Source of the DNA: Polyangiaceae bacterium
GTDB taxonomy: Bacteria; Myxococcota_A; Polyangia; Polyangiales; Polyangiaceae
DNA: 64,000 nt
NCBI GenBank assembly: GCA_016719945.1
Contig: JADJYE010000013.1
Location: 48,130-112,129 of the forward strand
Direction of reading: 5' to 3'
The notes under the pieces were generated by a model that had not been told where the DNA came from, searched no databases, and worked only from the letters and a program-made list of their open reading frames with translations. Both the position numbers and the translations under genes were made by a program. Shown one piece after another: positions 1 to 9,502 of the stretch (position 1 is its first letter; every line of letters begins with the position of its first letter).

Positions 1-442
1 CGCCCTTCGCGGACGCCGCCGAGGGGATCTCGAGGGCACGCCTCGAAGACGAGGCCTCGGGCGCCGACCTCTTGGACGGGGGGGCCGGCGCAGCCGAACC
101 CTTCTTGGCACCCTTGGCGGGTGCCGCGGGGGCGGTCGCCTTGGACGGCGCCGCCGGCTTGGCGGACGGCTTGGCGGCCGCCTTTGCCTCGGCCGCCGCG
201 GGCCCTTTCTTCGGCGGAGCAGCCTTCTTGGGGGGCGGCGCCTTCTTTTCGGCGCCCTTCTTTGCGGCGCCCTTCTCTACGGCGCCCATTCTTGCGGCGC
301 CCTTCTTTGCGGCGCCGCTCTTGCCCGCTGCTTGGGTGGGCGCTGCCTTCTTGGGCGCCGAGCGGCCGGCAGAGGCTTTCGCCCCTGCCTTCGCGCTCGA
401 GGACGCCTTCCCCTTGGCTTTCTCTTTGCGTTTCGCCGCCAT
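1..442 (-). CDS. Lys/Ala/Pro-rich basic protein, N-terminal part (runs off the window)
   Basis: The frame opens at an ATG (complement of 440-442) and is still open at base 1, so only about 147 N-terminal residues are visible. It starts MAAKRKEKAKGK and is dominated by repeats of the type KKGAA, KKAAP and AKPAA, giving a strongly basic, low-complexity, disordered tail. Such tails resemble histone H1-like or Hc1-like nucleoid proteins and the N-terminal tails of some myxobacterial regulators. The defining domain, if any, lies beyond the edge, so no function is assigned. The direct repeats near 250-310 on the plus strand (gcggcgccc units) are the coding repeats of this tail. The opposite-strand open frames are composition artefacts. 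Confidence 0.6.
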   Translation of the reverse strand, partial: MAAKRKEKAKGKASSSAKAGAKASAGRSAPKKAAPTQAAGKSGAAKKGAARMGAVEKGAAKKGAEKKAPPPKKAAPPKKGPAAAEAKAAAKPSAKPAAPSKATAPAAPAKGAKKGSAAPAPPSKRSAPEASSSRRALEIPSAASAKG

Positions 443-525
443 GGTTGCCCGCGCTCGCGAAAGTAGTCGGCGCGATCCCAATCCGTCAACGAGAGGTTTT
501 GGGGCTGGCCCCAGGAGGGGCACCC

Positions 526-3500
526 TCAGGCGTCGATGTTGATGCCCAGGGCCGTGCGGATCGCGAAGAACTCCTCGCTGACGCTGAACAGGACCAGCTC
601 CTTGTGCCGCTCGCGGCTCGCGACGCTGCCCGCCTCTTCTCCGGCCCTGAGCAGCTCCAGGGAGAGCTCGAGGTCGTTCGACAGGACGAGGCCCGCCCGA
701 TCCGCGGAGAGATCGACGCCGTTGACCCACTTCTTGAGGTCGATCGCGCCCGCCTGCAGCAGCTTGGTGACCGCGCTGACCAGGGTGTCGCGGGCCGAGC
801 CCGTCAGCGCCTTCTCGAGGATCGCCATGTTCTCGCCGACCGGGCCCTCGAGCTCAGGCGCGACCGGGGACGCCGCGACCACCAGCCGTATCGCGGCGAA
901 GAGCCACGCTCGGAGGCCCGTCCCCGTGGGGACGATCTGCCGGACGTACAGGCCCTGGCGGTAATACGTGAGGTGGCGGGCCGCGACGAACGAGGCCGGC
1001 TGGGTGGGCAGCTCGAGCGCCAGCGCGGCCTGGCCGAGGACGATGCCTGGCTGGTGCGCGTGGAGGAAGGCGAGGCCGCTGGGGTCCTCCGGGTTCTGGA
1101 ACGTGGGGGGAGGCTCCATCCCGAGGACGCCGGCTGCGTAGAAGAGCGTCTGCGACATCGGGTAGGGGTGTCGCAAGAGGTCGAGGGCGTACGCGGCCTG
1201 GTAGCCGAGCGCCTCGAGCGGCTGGCCGTTGCGCCGCAAGACGGCGGGCTCGATGAGCTGGAAGATCTGCGTCACCAGCGGGTCGGCGTCCGGGTGCATC
1301 AGCAGATCCCAGTCTGCGTCGCTGAGCCGGGACTGCGCCGCCGCCGGGCCCTCGGGGCGCATGCGTCGGTAGAACCGCTCCTCGTCGGGCTCCGCGAGGT
1401 TCATGCAGGACAGCGCCTGGCACAGGCACCAGGCGGCGTCGGCCCGCTTGGACTCCGTGTACAGCTTGCGGAGCAGCCGGTAGCTCTCCGCCTTCTGCGG
1501 GTGCTTGCGGAGGATCGGCCGCTGAGCCGCGACCGCCTTCTCGAGGTATTGTGCCGGGTCGCTCGCGTACAGCGCGGCGAGCAGCTCGTTGCGCTCGTTG
1601 TTGTCGGGATCGAGGGTCTGCGCCGCCTCGTAGGCGTCGATCGCCTCGGTCGTCCACCCGAGCTTCTCGCGGTAGAGCAAGCCGAGCTTGTCGAACGCGG
1701 CGAGCATCCGATCGCGGTCGGCCACGTCGGTCGCCTGGTCGAGCTGCATCTTGATGAGCCGCTCGACGCCCTCGTGGTCGTTCAGCTGTCCGCGCACCTC
1801 GATCGCCTCGCCCAGGGCCTTGTCGAGGCTGGGATCGAGATCGAGCACCTCGTCATAGAACTTGGCGGCGCGGTCGAGCTCGCCCATCTGCCGGCCGGCG
1901 ACGATCGCGGCCGTGTGGAGGTACTTCACCTTCTGCTTGGGATCGTCGACCTTCGACGCGAGCTTGAGGACGACCTCGATCAGGCGAGCCCAGTCCTTCT
2001 CCTCGCTGTAGAGCTGCATCAGCTTGGTGAGCACGCGGCGATCGTCCGGGCGCTCGTCGAGCGCGGCGACGTAGCTCTTGCTGGCCTTCGTGCGGTCGTT
2101 GAGCTTCTGCGAGTAGATGTCGCCGATCTCGAGCAGGAGCGCGGTGCGCGCCTCCCCGGTGAGCGCGTCGAGCCCCCGCGTCTTCATGCGGATGAGCTCC
2201 TCCCAGTCGCCCTTCTGCTCGTAGACCTTGGCGAGCATCTCGAGCGGGGCGTTGGACTCGGGATCGAGGTCACAGGCCTCGGACAGCGGGCCCACGGCCG
2301 CGTCGAGCTCTCCGAGCTTCAGCCGCGCCGAGCCCAGGCCGACCAGCGCGTCGGCGCGGGCGCGCATGGTGAGCTTGTCGTCGAAGCGCTCGAGCACCTC
2401 CTCGTACAGCGACGCCGCGCGCTTGTGATCGCCTGCGTCGAGCAGCACCCTCGCCGCCGCCGAGACCGCGTCTGCCGCGTCCGGAGCCAGCTTGAGGAGC
2501 GTCTCGACCTGGCCCTTCGCCTTCTCCGACGAGCCGGTCTTGGCGAGCGACTCGATGTAACGCATGAGGACGCGCTGCGCGTCCGGCTTCTGCATCGCGT
2601 CTGCGCGGCCAGCGACGTTCTCGAAGGACTTCGCGGCCTCGAGGAAGTGCCCGGCCTCGAACGCGATGTCGGCGGTCACCATGTGCCCCGGCAGGTTCGT
2701 GGGGTCGAGGTCGACCGCCTTCTTCGCCGCCTCGGCGGCGCGCGCCGTGTCCTTCACCTTCTCACGCAGCAGGACCGCCATCTCCCCGTACAGGCGAGCC
2801 TTGGCGATCTTTCCGTCCTGCGTCTCGATCTCGCGGGTGATGAGCTCCACGGCGCTGGCCGCGTCGCCGCGGGCCAAGTACGCCTGGCGCAGCGCGTGCG
2901 TGGCTGCGGTGTTGGAGGGGGCGGCGTCGAGCGCGGCCTTGTAGCGCTCGATCGCGCCGTCTTTGTCGCCCTTCTCTTCGAGCATCTTCGCGGCGCGGAC
3001 CCATAGATCGCTCTTCTGCTCGGGCTTCTCCGCCTTCGCGGCGAGCGACTCGACGGCGGTGAGCGCTGCGTCGGCGTCGCCGGTCGCCGCGCGCGACGTT
3101 CGCGAGCGACTCGAGCGCGCCCGCGTGGTTCGGGTCGATCTCGAGCACGCGCTCGTAGACCTTCTGCGCGCGCAGCGGCGAGCCGACCTGCTCCACCAGC
3201 ACCCGACCCATCGACAGCAGGGCCTCGACGCGGGTCTTGTCGTCGGTGATGAGCTTGAGCATCTTCTCGTGCCCGCTGACGACGTCTTCCCAGCGATCGA
3301 GCGCCCGGTAGTGCCGGAGCAGCGAGGCCAGGGTCGCCGCGTGCGACGGGTCGAGCTCGAGGATCCGCTCCAGGTTCTCCGCGGCCTTCGCGTGATCGAG
3401 GAACTCTTCCTCCTGGATGCCGGCCATGCGCTCGAGCAGGTTGATCTTCTGGCGGGGCGTCGCGGCGACCTTGAGCTGCCGCTCGAGGACCTCGAGCAGC

Positions 3501-5824
3501 TCGCCGTAGCGCCCCTGCCTGTTGAGGATGCGGTCGAGCCCGCGCAGCGCCGTCAGGCTCGCGCCGTCGAGGTCGAGCGCCGCCTCGTAGCGGCGGAACG
3601 CCTCGGGCAGGTTGTTGAGCTCGTCCTCGTACAGCTCCGCGATGCGGCAGATCGCCTCGACGCGCGCCTCTCCGCGCAGCGCCTCGGCGCGGCGCTCGAG
3701 GATCTTCGCGAGGCCTTCCTTGTCGTCGAGCTGCTTGTAGATGCGTGTCAACGCCTCGCAGGCGGCGTCGTGGCCAGGGTCTTCTGCGATGATCTGCTCG
3801 TACAGATCGCGCGCGCGTCCGGGGTCGTTGAGCTTCGTCTCGAGCAGGTCGGCGGCCTCGGCGCGGTACGCGCGGGCTCGCTCGGGGGTGGGGGCGCGAT
3901 CGGCGCGGCGAAGGATGACCTGGCCGAGCTCGTTCCACTGCTGCGCGCGCCGGTACACCAGCGTCATGCCCGCGAGGGCGCCCTCGTTGGCCGGGTCGAT
4001 CGGGAGCACGGCCTGGAAGCACGGCAGGCCGAGATCGGGCCTGGCGACCTTGTCGGAGTACCAGTTGCCGAGGCGCACGTAGAGCGAGGCCTTCACCTCG
4101 TCCGGCATGCGCGGGTGCGTGGTGACCTCGCTCAGGATCTGCAGGGCGTCGGCCCACAGCTTCATGTCGGTGCCCGCGGCGCGCTCGAGATCCTGCGCGT
4201 ACTCGTCGTTCTGGACCTCCTGGGCGAGGGACTGCGCGAACGCGAAGACGCCTTGCTCGCGGTCGTCGAGCTCACGAACGTAGAGGTGCCCGATCTGGTT
4301 GAAGCAGCGCGCGCGCTCGGAGTGGCTCTCGCTCGACTCGGCTCGCTCGAGCAGCGTCTCGATCAGCTCCTCGTATTTCCCTGCGGCGCGGCGCAGCTCC
4401 TCGAGCGCCGTCTGGGCGACGTCGTCCTTCGGGTCGAGCGCGCAGATCTGCTTGTAGAGCTCTTCGGCGGCGTCGATCTGCTTGGCGTTCTCGAGGATGC
4501 GCGCCGCCCGGAACATCAGCGACTTCTTGGCCTCGATCAGCTTCAGCCGAGCCTCGTCCGCCTCGTCGCCGAGCTCGATCGAGTCGGCGGCCATCGCGAA
4601 GGCCTCGGAGACCTTCTGCGGATCGGCGCCGCCCTCGATGGCAGACTCGAGCGCCATGGCGGCGTCGTGGTCGTTCGGGTCGGCGACCAGCGCGTCGACC
4701 TTGGCGTCGAAGTCGGCCGCGGAGATCTTCGCGCCGCCGGCCACCTTCCCGATGCCCTCCAGCTCGGAGAGGACGGCCTTCGCGCTCCTCGGGCGGCGGT
4801 CGGTCGTCTTGTCGAGCAAACGCGCGAGCAGCTCGTCGACCTCCTTCGTGATCCACCCGCGCGGCGCGACCGACGAGGCGGCGCTCGAGGGCGTGGTCAG
4901 GTGGGCGGCGATGAGATCGGCGCCGGTCGACCCGGGGAAGGGGGGCTTCGCCGAGAGCAGCTCGAACAACAGCACGCCGAACGCATAGAGATCGCTCGCG
5001 ACGTCGGCGGGCTTGCCGCGCAGGAGCTCGGGGCTGGTGGTCTTGACGGACCAGCTCGCCGATAGGTCGCGCCCGCCGCCCGCGAGGCGGTCGGCGCCGG
5101 CGTCGACCAGGGTGACGTGCGGCTGGCCCGAAGCGGACCGCCCGACCAGCACGTTCTCCAGCTTGAGGTTGCCGTGGGCGAGGCGCGCCTCGTGCAGCGC
5201 GCCGAGCGCGCCCAGCACGCCGCGGATGAGCGGGCGAGCCTCGTTCAGGTGGAGCGCGCCGGATCGCGCGATGCGGCTGGAGAGCGGCTGCGCGTCGCCG
5301 AGCTTGGTGGCCACGTACAGGCGGCCGTCCTGCAGGCCGACCTCGGTCGCCTCGGGCAGGTTCTCGTGCCGCACCCGCGCGGTGAGCCGCGCCTGGGCGA
5401 GGTACCGCCGCACCGCGGCGCTGTCGGTCGTGGCCGACCCCTTGAAGATCTTGAGCGTCCAGTCCTCGCCATCTTTCTTGGCGGAGTAGACGGTGGCGCG
5501 CGGGCCTTCGGCGATCTTCTTCGTGATCGTGAGCCCGGCGAACGTCGCCCCTGGCTTCAGCTCGGCGTCGGTCGCGACCCCCGTCCGCTGCAGCTCCTTC
5601 ACGCGGGGGTCGACGTCGGCCCGCGAGCCGACCACCGCGTCGAGCAGCGCCAGCGTCGCGTTGGCCTCCACGCACCGCTCGACCAAGGCCTTCGCGAACG
5701 ACGCCTTCGACGCGGTACCCCCCACCTCGGAGGGCGTGAAGCTCAGCAGGTCGCCGGAGAGCGCGAGCAGCTCCTCGAGGGAAAAGAGGCGCTCCAACTC
5801 GCCGCGAACGATCTCGATCGACAT
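526..5824 (-). CDS. Giant pseudokinase-TPR protein, interrupted by one frameshift
   Basis: Read with one correction this is a protein of about 1,765 residues. Residues about 95-355 form an STK-type kinase fold: the beta-3 Lys is present (TLKIFKG, near 125), but the catalytic-loop HRD is HGN (HGNLKLENV, near 217) and the DFG is DAG (near 241). The catalytic Asp is therefore missing and it is probably a pseudokinase. The rest, to about residue 1300, is a long chain of TPR units of the ALDLDP/EIDPNHAGA type, followed by a helical C-terminal domain ending GINIDA. The frame from 5824 stops making sense after LESLANVAR near 3090 and resumes as ATGDADAALTAVE in the frame ending at 526. Removing one G/C base at 3087-3088 joins them. 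Likely a cytoplasmic scaffold; no signal peptide or membrane segment was seen. Confidence 0.8.
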
Positions 5825-5910
5825 GGTCCTCCTGGGGGTCCGGCAGGCCTCGGCGTGCCGCGCGCCGAGCGGATCGCTCGGGGGCCGCGATGGTACGTTG
5901 TTCGCGGGTT

Positions 5911-6426
5911 ATGTCGACAACGGCGGAGGGCGGCAACAGCAGAAATCGTGTCGTGCCCGGGCACGGGTCAGACGAGCAGCCAGGTCAGCACCGGCACCGC
6001 GTACGGGAGATCGCGATCGTGCTCGCGCTCTGCCTCGCGGTGTCGTGTGCCTCGCGCGAGGGCGCGCTCGAGACGATCCCGCGCGCGCCCGCGTACGTGC
6101 TGACGGTGGATGACTTGGTGCAGCGAGTGCGGCGGTCGCGCGGCGAGCTCGCCGTTCAAACCGGTGGAGTGCTCGTCGTCGGCGTGGTGACCCGGCTCGG
6201 GCGGCCGTGCGAGCTCGCCGAGCGCGGCGTCTGCTCGGGCGTCGAAGGGGCGTACGAGGTGGCGCCGGTGTCGGGAGGTCGCGCGCGCGTCTTCGTGCTG
6301 CTCGGGGACGCTCGGGGCGTCGAGCTGGGGGCGACCTACGTCGTGTCGGGGAACGTCGAGGTCGCGCCGGCCGCCCCCGAGCGCTGGCTGCTCCGAGGCC
6401 ACGTGATGGCCAAGGTCGCGCCCTGA
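5911..6426 (+). CDS. Small predicted lipoprotein
   Basis: An in-frame ATG at 5911 (another at 5890) gives a basic N-region, then a hydrophobic stretch ending in a lipobox-like LAVSC near residue 43, so export and lipidation are likely. The true start may be further downstream because the region before the hydrophobic segment is unusually long for a signal peptide. The mature part (about 125 residues) is beta-rich with paired Cys (RPCELAERGVCSG) and no family that I recognise. It is transcribed away from the pseudokinase gene, whose start is 86 bp upstream, and ends 36 bp before the convergent DivIC-like gene. Confidence 0.6.
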   Translation: MSTTAEGGNSRNRVVPGHGSDEQPGQHRHRVREIAIVLALCLAVSCASREGALETIPRAPAYVLTVDDLVQRVRRSRGELAVQTGGVLVVGVVTRLGRPCELAERGVCSGVEGAYEVAPVSGGRARVFVLLGDARGVELGATYVVSGNVEVAPAAPERWLLRGHVMAKVAP

Positions 6427-6462
6427 CCGCCGCGCACAGCCCCTCCTCGCCGCGCGCCGTCG

Positions 6463-6765
6463 CTACTTCCGCTTGCCCGCGAACTGGAACACGACCTCGC
6501 TCTGACGCACGAGCCCGAGGTCGTCGCGGGCGATGCGCTCCACCGCGGCCGGGTCGTCTCGCAGGCGGGTCACCTGCCCGCGCAGGTCCTCGATCTCGCG
6601 CTCGAGCTGCTTGTTCTCTTCGTTCACGCTCGACAGCTCGCGCTCCAGGCCGCGCAGCCGGGGCAGGCCCTCGGGCGCGAAGATCATAATGGGCGCCCCC
6701 ACCAGCGCGAGCACCAGGACGGCGATGGGCAACACGCGTTCGATGAGCTGGCGCAGTCGGTCCAC
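6463..6765 (-). CDS. FtsB/DivIC-type septum formation initiator protein
   Basis: A 100-residue bitopic protein: a short cytoplasmic end, one transmembrane helix (VLPIAVLVLALVGAPIMIF), then a coiled coil (ELSSVNEENKQLEREIEDL) and the family's C-terminal pattern DDPAAVERIARDDLGLVR. This fits the FtsB/DivIC family, which in other bacteria bridges the divisome proteins FtsQ and FtsL. The GTG at 6765 was chosen because AAGGAG lies about 8 nt upstream; the longer upstream frame lacks this. It stands alone between a convergent lipoprotein gene and the divergent MshEN-domain gene. Confidence 0.85.
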   Translation of the reverse strand: MDRLRQLIERVLPIAVLVLALVGAPIMIFAPEGLPRLRGLERELSSVNEENKQLEREIEDLRGQVTRLRDDPAAVERIARDDLGLVRQSEVVFQFAGKRK

Positions 6766-6825
6766 GGAGACCCTCTCCTTTGCCACGGACTCGCCCCCCC
6801 TCCCAATTTTCTGCGAGACGGGAGT

Positions 6826-8298
6826 ATGGTCGGGTGCGGGCGCGCCGCGCCCTCGCTCATGACGCTCGACCTGACTCGCCGCTTGCTCGCCACGGGCGCC
6901 GTCGCCCCCCGCGACGTGGAGGCCGCCCTCTACCTGTGCGTCGTCCGAGGCGTCTCCCTGTCTCGGGCGCTGGTCGATCGGGGCGTGCTCGGTGAGCGAG
7001 CCCTCGAGGAGGAGCTCGAGCGCCGCGCGGGGCCGCCGCTGCGCCACGTGAGCCCTTCGACCGAGCTCGTCGACAAGCTGCCTCGCGGACTGTGCCGCTT
7101 GCTGGCGGCCATCCCCATCCGCTTCGACGCGCTGTCTGGGGTGACCGACGTCGCCGCCGTCGACCCGCTCGACGGCCACGTCGCGAGTGAGCTCGCGTTC
7201 CACCTGGGGACGCCGGTGCGCGTGCAGCGCGCCACCATGGCCTCGATCGAGGAGGCGATCCGCCGGCTCGAGCTCGCGGACGGCAGCGCGTCGAGCCGCT
7301 CACGCCGCCGCACTCCGGCGTTCCCGCATGGCGCCCCCGACTCCGTGCCCCCCGCGCCGCCCGGCCGCCGGCTGACGCCCGAGGAGCTGCCGATCCCGCT
7401 GGTGCGGCGCGTCGGCGCGGCCTCTCAGCCCGGCGCCGAGGCGCGCTCGGCTCCGCCGCCGGCCGAGCCGGCCCTGGTGTTCGAGGAGCCGCAGCGTCTG
7501 GCGCCGCCGCCGCCGCCATCCGCGCCGAGGCGGCTCGAGCTCGTCTCGGGCCACGATCTGAGCGCGGTGTCGTTCCCCTCGGCGCCGCCGCCGCCGCTCG
7601 CTGACCCGGAGCCGCTGGCGGCGCACGCCGACCTCGCGTCCGCTCTGCCCGTGGACGACGACCTCGACGACCGCGGGCCGCCCACCGAGCTGACGCCAGC
7701 GCCGCGAGCAACGCCGCCGCTCGCCGAGCTCGCTCCGTTCGGCGAAGAGGAGCCCACCCCGATCGATGACGAGGCGCCGGCGCTCGACGGCCCGGAGCCC
7801 ATCACCATCCCACGCGCACCCGACGCGGGTTGGTCACCCACGCTCCCCGAGCTGCTCGACCTGATCGGCCGAGCGCGGGCGCGCGACGAGCTGCTCGATC
7901 TCGTGCTGCGCGCGGTCACCTTGGTCGCGCAGCGCGGCGCCGTGTTCGTCGTGCGTCGCGAGGGGTTCACGGGCTGGAGCTGCAACCCTGCGTTCGGCTC
8001 CGAGGAGGACCTGAAGCGCGTCGTGTTGCCGTCCTCGCAGCCGAGCATCTTCGCGACCAGCGCCGCGACGGGCTTCTACCTGGGCCCGATCCCGCGGACC
8101 GCCGTGCACGCCCCGCTGCTCGCGGTCTTGGCGAGGCCGAGCTCCGACGTGGCGGTCTACGTCGCGAAGGTGAAGGGGCGACCCACGATCGTGCTGCTCG
8201 CCGATCAGCTCGACGATACCCTGCTCGGCACGCGCGCCCTCGGGGAGATCTCGAAGCGCGCGGGGGAGGCGCTGACTCGGATGCTGTCGTCGCGCTGA
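6826..8298 (+). CDS. MshEN-domain protein with a long Pro/Ala linker and GAF-like C-terminus
   Basis: Residues about 12-150 match the N-terminal domain of GspE/PilB/MshE ATPases, which in some members binds c-di-GMP. Recognisable blocks are LLATGAVAPRDVEAAL, GVLGERALEEELERRAG, ELVDKLPRGLCRLLAAIPI and LAFHLGTPVRVQRAT. No Walker ATPase follows. Residues about 160-340 are a Pro/Ala/Glu-rich disordered linker, and the last 145 residues form a compact alpha/beta region that looks like a degenerate GAF domain (DLIGRARARDELLDLVLRAV onward). Such stand-alone MshEN proteins are common in myxobacteria and probably act as regulators. Start could be the ATG at 6826 or the ATG at 6859 (MTLDLTRR). Confidence 0.7.
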   Translation: MVGCGRAAPSLMTLDLTRRLLATGAVAPRDVEAALYLCVVRGVSLSRALVDRGVLGERALEEELERRAGPPLRHVSPSTELVDKLPRGLCRLLAAIPIRFDALSGVTDVAAVDPLDGHVASELAFHLGTPVRVQRATMASIEEAIRRLELADGSASSRSRRRTPAFPHGAPDSVPPAPPGRRLTPEELPIPLVRRVGAASQPGAEARSAPPPAEPALVFEEPQRLAPPPPPSAPRRLELVSGHDLSAVSFPSAPPPPLADPEPLAAHADLASALPVDDDLDDRGPPTELTPAPRATPPLAELAPFGEEEPTPIDDEAPALDGPEPITIPRAPDAGWSPTLPELLDLIGRARARDELLDLVLRAVTLVAQRGAVFVVRREGFTGWSCNPAFGSEEDLKRVVLPSSQPSIFATSAATGFYLGPIPRTAVHAPLLAVLARPSSDVAVYVAKVKGRPTIVLLADQLDDTLLGTRALGEISKRAGEALTRMLSSR

Positions 8299-8319
8299 GC
8301 GCGGCCACGTCCCCCGTGC

Positions 8320-8700
8320 TCAGCGATCGCACGCGCCGTCGCACGGCTGAAAGATGGCGCTCTGCGTGCAGTCGCACACCTCGTCGTCGAGCGGGCACGA
8401 GCAGGTGGGGTCGTAGGCGTCGCCGACGAGCTCCCCTTGGTCGAGCTCGAGATCGAGCTCGAGCGGAGGGTCGCAGCGCTGGCAAGAGAGGTGGACCGAC
8501 TCCTCCTCGAGGTCGCCGTACACCTGCTCACAGGCGCTGCGCGTGCACAGCTCCCCGTCGAGGGTCGAGCCCCGCTGCTCGAGCTCGAGGGTCGCTGGCT
8601 CGCCGCCGATCGAGCCGCCCCACTCTCCCTCGACGTTGGCCTTGCACCCGGCGAGGACGACGGCGACGACGAGGGGGCCCGCGAGCGACCGAGCGCGCAC
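8320..8700 (-). CDS. Small Cys-rich lipoprotein
   Basis: 126 residues starting at GTG 8700. A signal peptide ends in the lipobox VVLAGC, followed by a beta-rich mature part with about 13 Cys in paired spacing (SCQRCDPP, CSCPLDDEVCDC, PCDGACDR), suggesting disulfides outside the cytoplasm. The start lies 2 nt after the stop of the upstream gene at 8703, so the two are probably co-transcribed. No family recognised. Confidence 0.65.
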   Translation of the reverse strand: MRARSLAGPLVVAVVLAGCKANVEGEWGGSIGGEPATLELEQRGSTLDGELCTRSACEQVYGDLEEESVHLSCQRCDPPLELDLELDQGELVGDAYDPTCSCPLDDEVCDCTQSAIFQPCDGACDR

Positions 8701-8702
8701 GG

Positions 8703-9353
8703 TCAGAAGCTCCCGCTGACGTCGAGCCCGACCGACCCACCGCCAGCGCGCGGCGTGAACTTCACGCGGCGCTGGGGGATGAGCTCCGACTTCGGCGCGA
8801 CGAGCCCCGTGATCAGCATCGCCAGGCCGCCGGCCTGGAGCGCGCCGTCGAGCGCCAAGATGCCTGCGCCCGTGCCAGACGAATCGGCCGTGCCGATGGT
8901 GATGAAGGGACCCAGCACCGGGATGAACATGGGCCAATACATGTCGTCGAAGTTGGGGTCGCCGTTCGAGCCTTGCTCCTTGTCGAGGGCGATCGCGGCG
9001 ATGAACGACGCGGTCCACAGGCTGCCCATGGTCGTCACCCCCGCCGCGACCAGGCCGTAGCGTGGCGAGGTGTCGAGCCGAAAGCCCCGCGGAACCCGGG
9101 CGCCCGCGTGATAGGGCAGCGCGGGGCGCGTCGGGTCGTCGGTGAGGAACGTCTCCTCCGGGTCGCGCCACGACTCGGTGTTGGGGGCCGCGCCGGGCGT
9201 CTCGGGTCGCGCTTCGGGCGCAGCGACGGGGCCTGCGTCTTGGCTCGCGGGGGCGGCGACGGGCTCCTGAGCGCGCCCTCGCGCGCTCGAGAGCGACACG
9301 GCGAGCGCGGCGGCGCACGCCAGGGGGGCTGACCTCTTCGTGGTGGGCTTCAT
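8703..9353 (-). CDS. Exported protein with several hydrophobic segments
   Basis: 216 residues from ATG 9353. An Arg/Lys-rich N-terminus and hydrophobic segment (PLACAAALAVSL) act as a signal, followed by an Ala/Pro/Glu linker and then three hydrophobic stretches (YGLVAAGVTTMGSLW, WPMFIPVLGPFITIG, LQAGGLAMLITGLVA). The fold resembles small myxobacterial inner-membrane or outer-surface proteins of unknown function. Longer in-frame starts exist to 9512, but the ATG at 9353 directly precedes a normal signal peptide. Probably co-transcribed with the downstream Cys-rich lipoprotein. Confidence 0.65.
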   Translation of the reverse strand: MKPTTKRSAPLACAAALAVSLSSARGRAQEPVAAPASQDAGPVAAPEARPETPGAAPNTESWRDPEETFLTDDPTRPALPYHAGARVPRGFRLDTSPRYGLVAAGVTTMGSLWTASFIAAIALDKEQGSNGDPNFDDMYWPMFIPVLGPFITIGTADSSGTGAGILALDGALQAGGLAMLITGLVAPKSELIPQRRVKFTPRAGGGSVGLDVSGSF

Positions 9354-9502
9354 ACGACCGCCCCTAGCGAGGCACGTGCCAGCGCAGACGAACGCCTCCA
9401 CGGCGCACCTCGCGCCGGGACACCGCCGCCACTGTGCACGAGGCTGCGCGACGCCGTGAAGGCGGCCATTGCCCAACGTGCAGGCCCCGATACGATGCCC
9501 CG

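Noticed and set aside
121..3006. Open frame of 961 codons on the plus strand, and a 1,366-codon frame at 14468-18568 opposite the redox operon
   Set aside because: Both are antisense shadows created by high GC content. Their products are Arg/Leu/Val-rich with no motifs, while the opposite strand encodes recognisable proteins.
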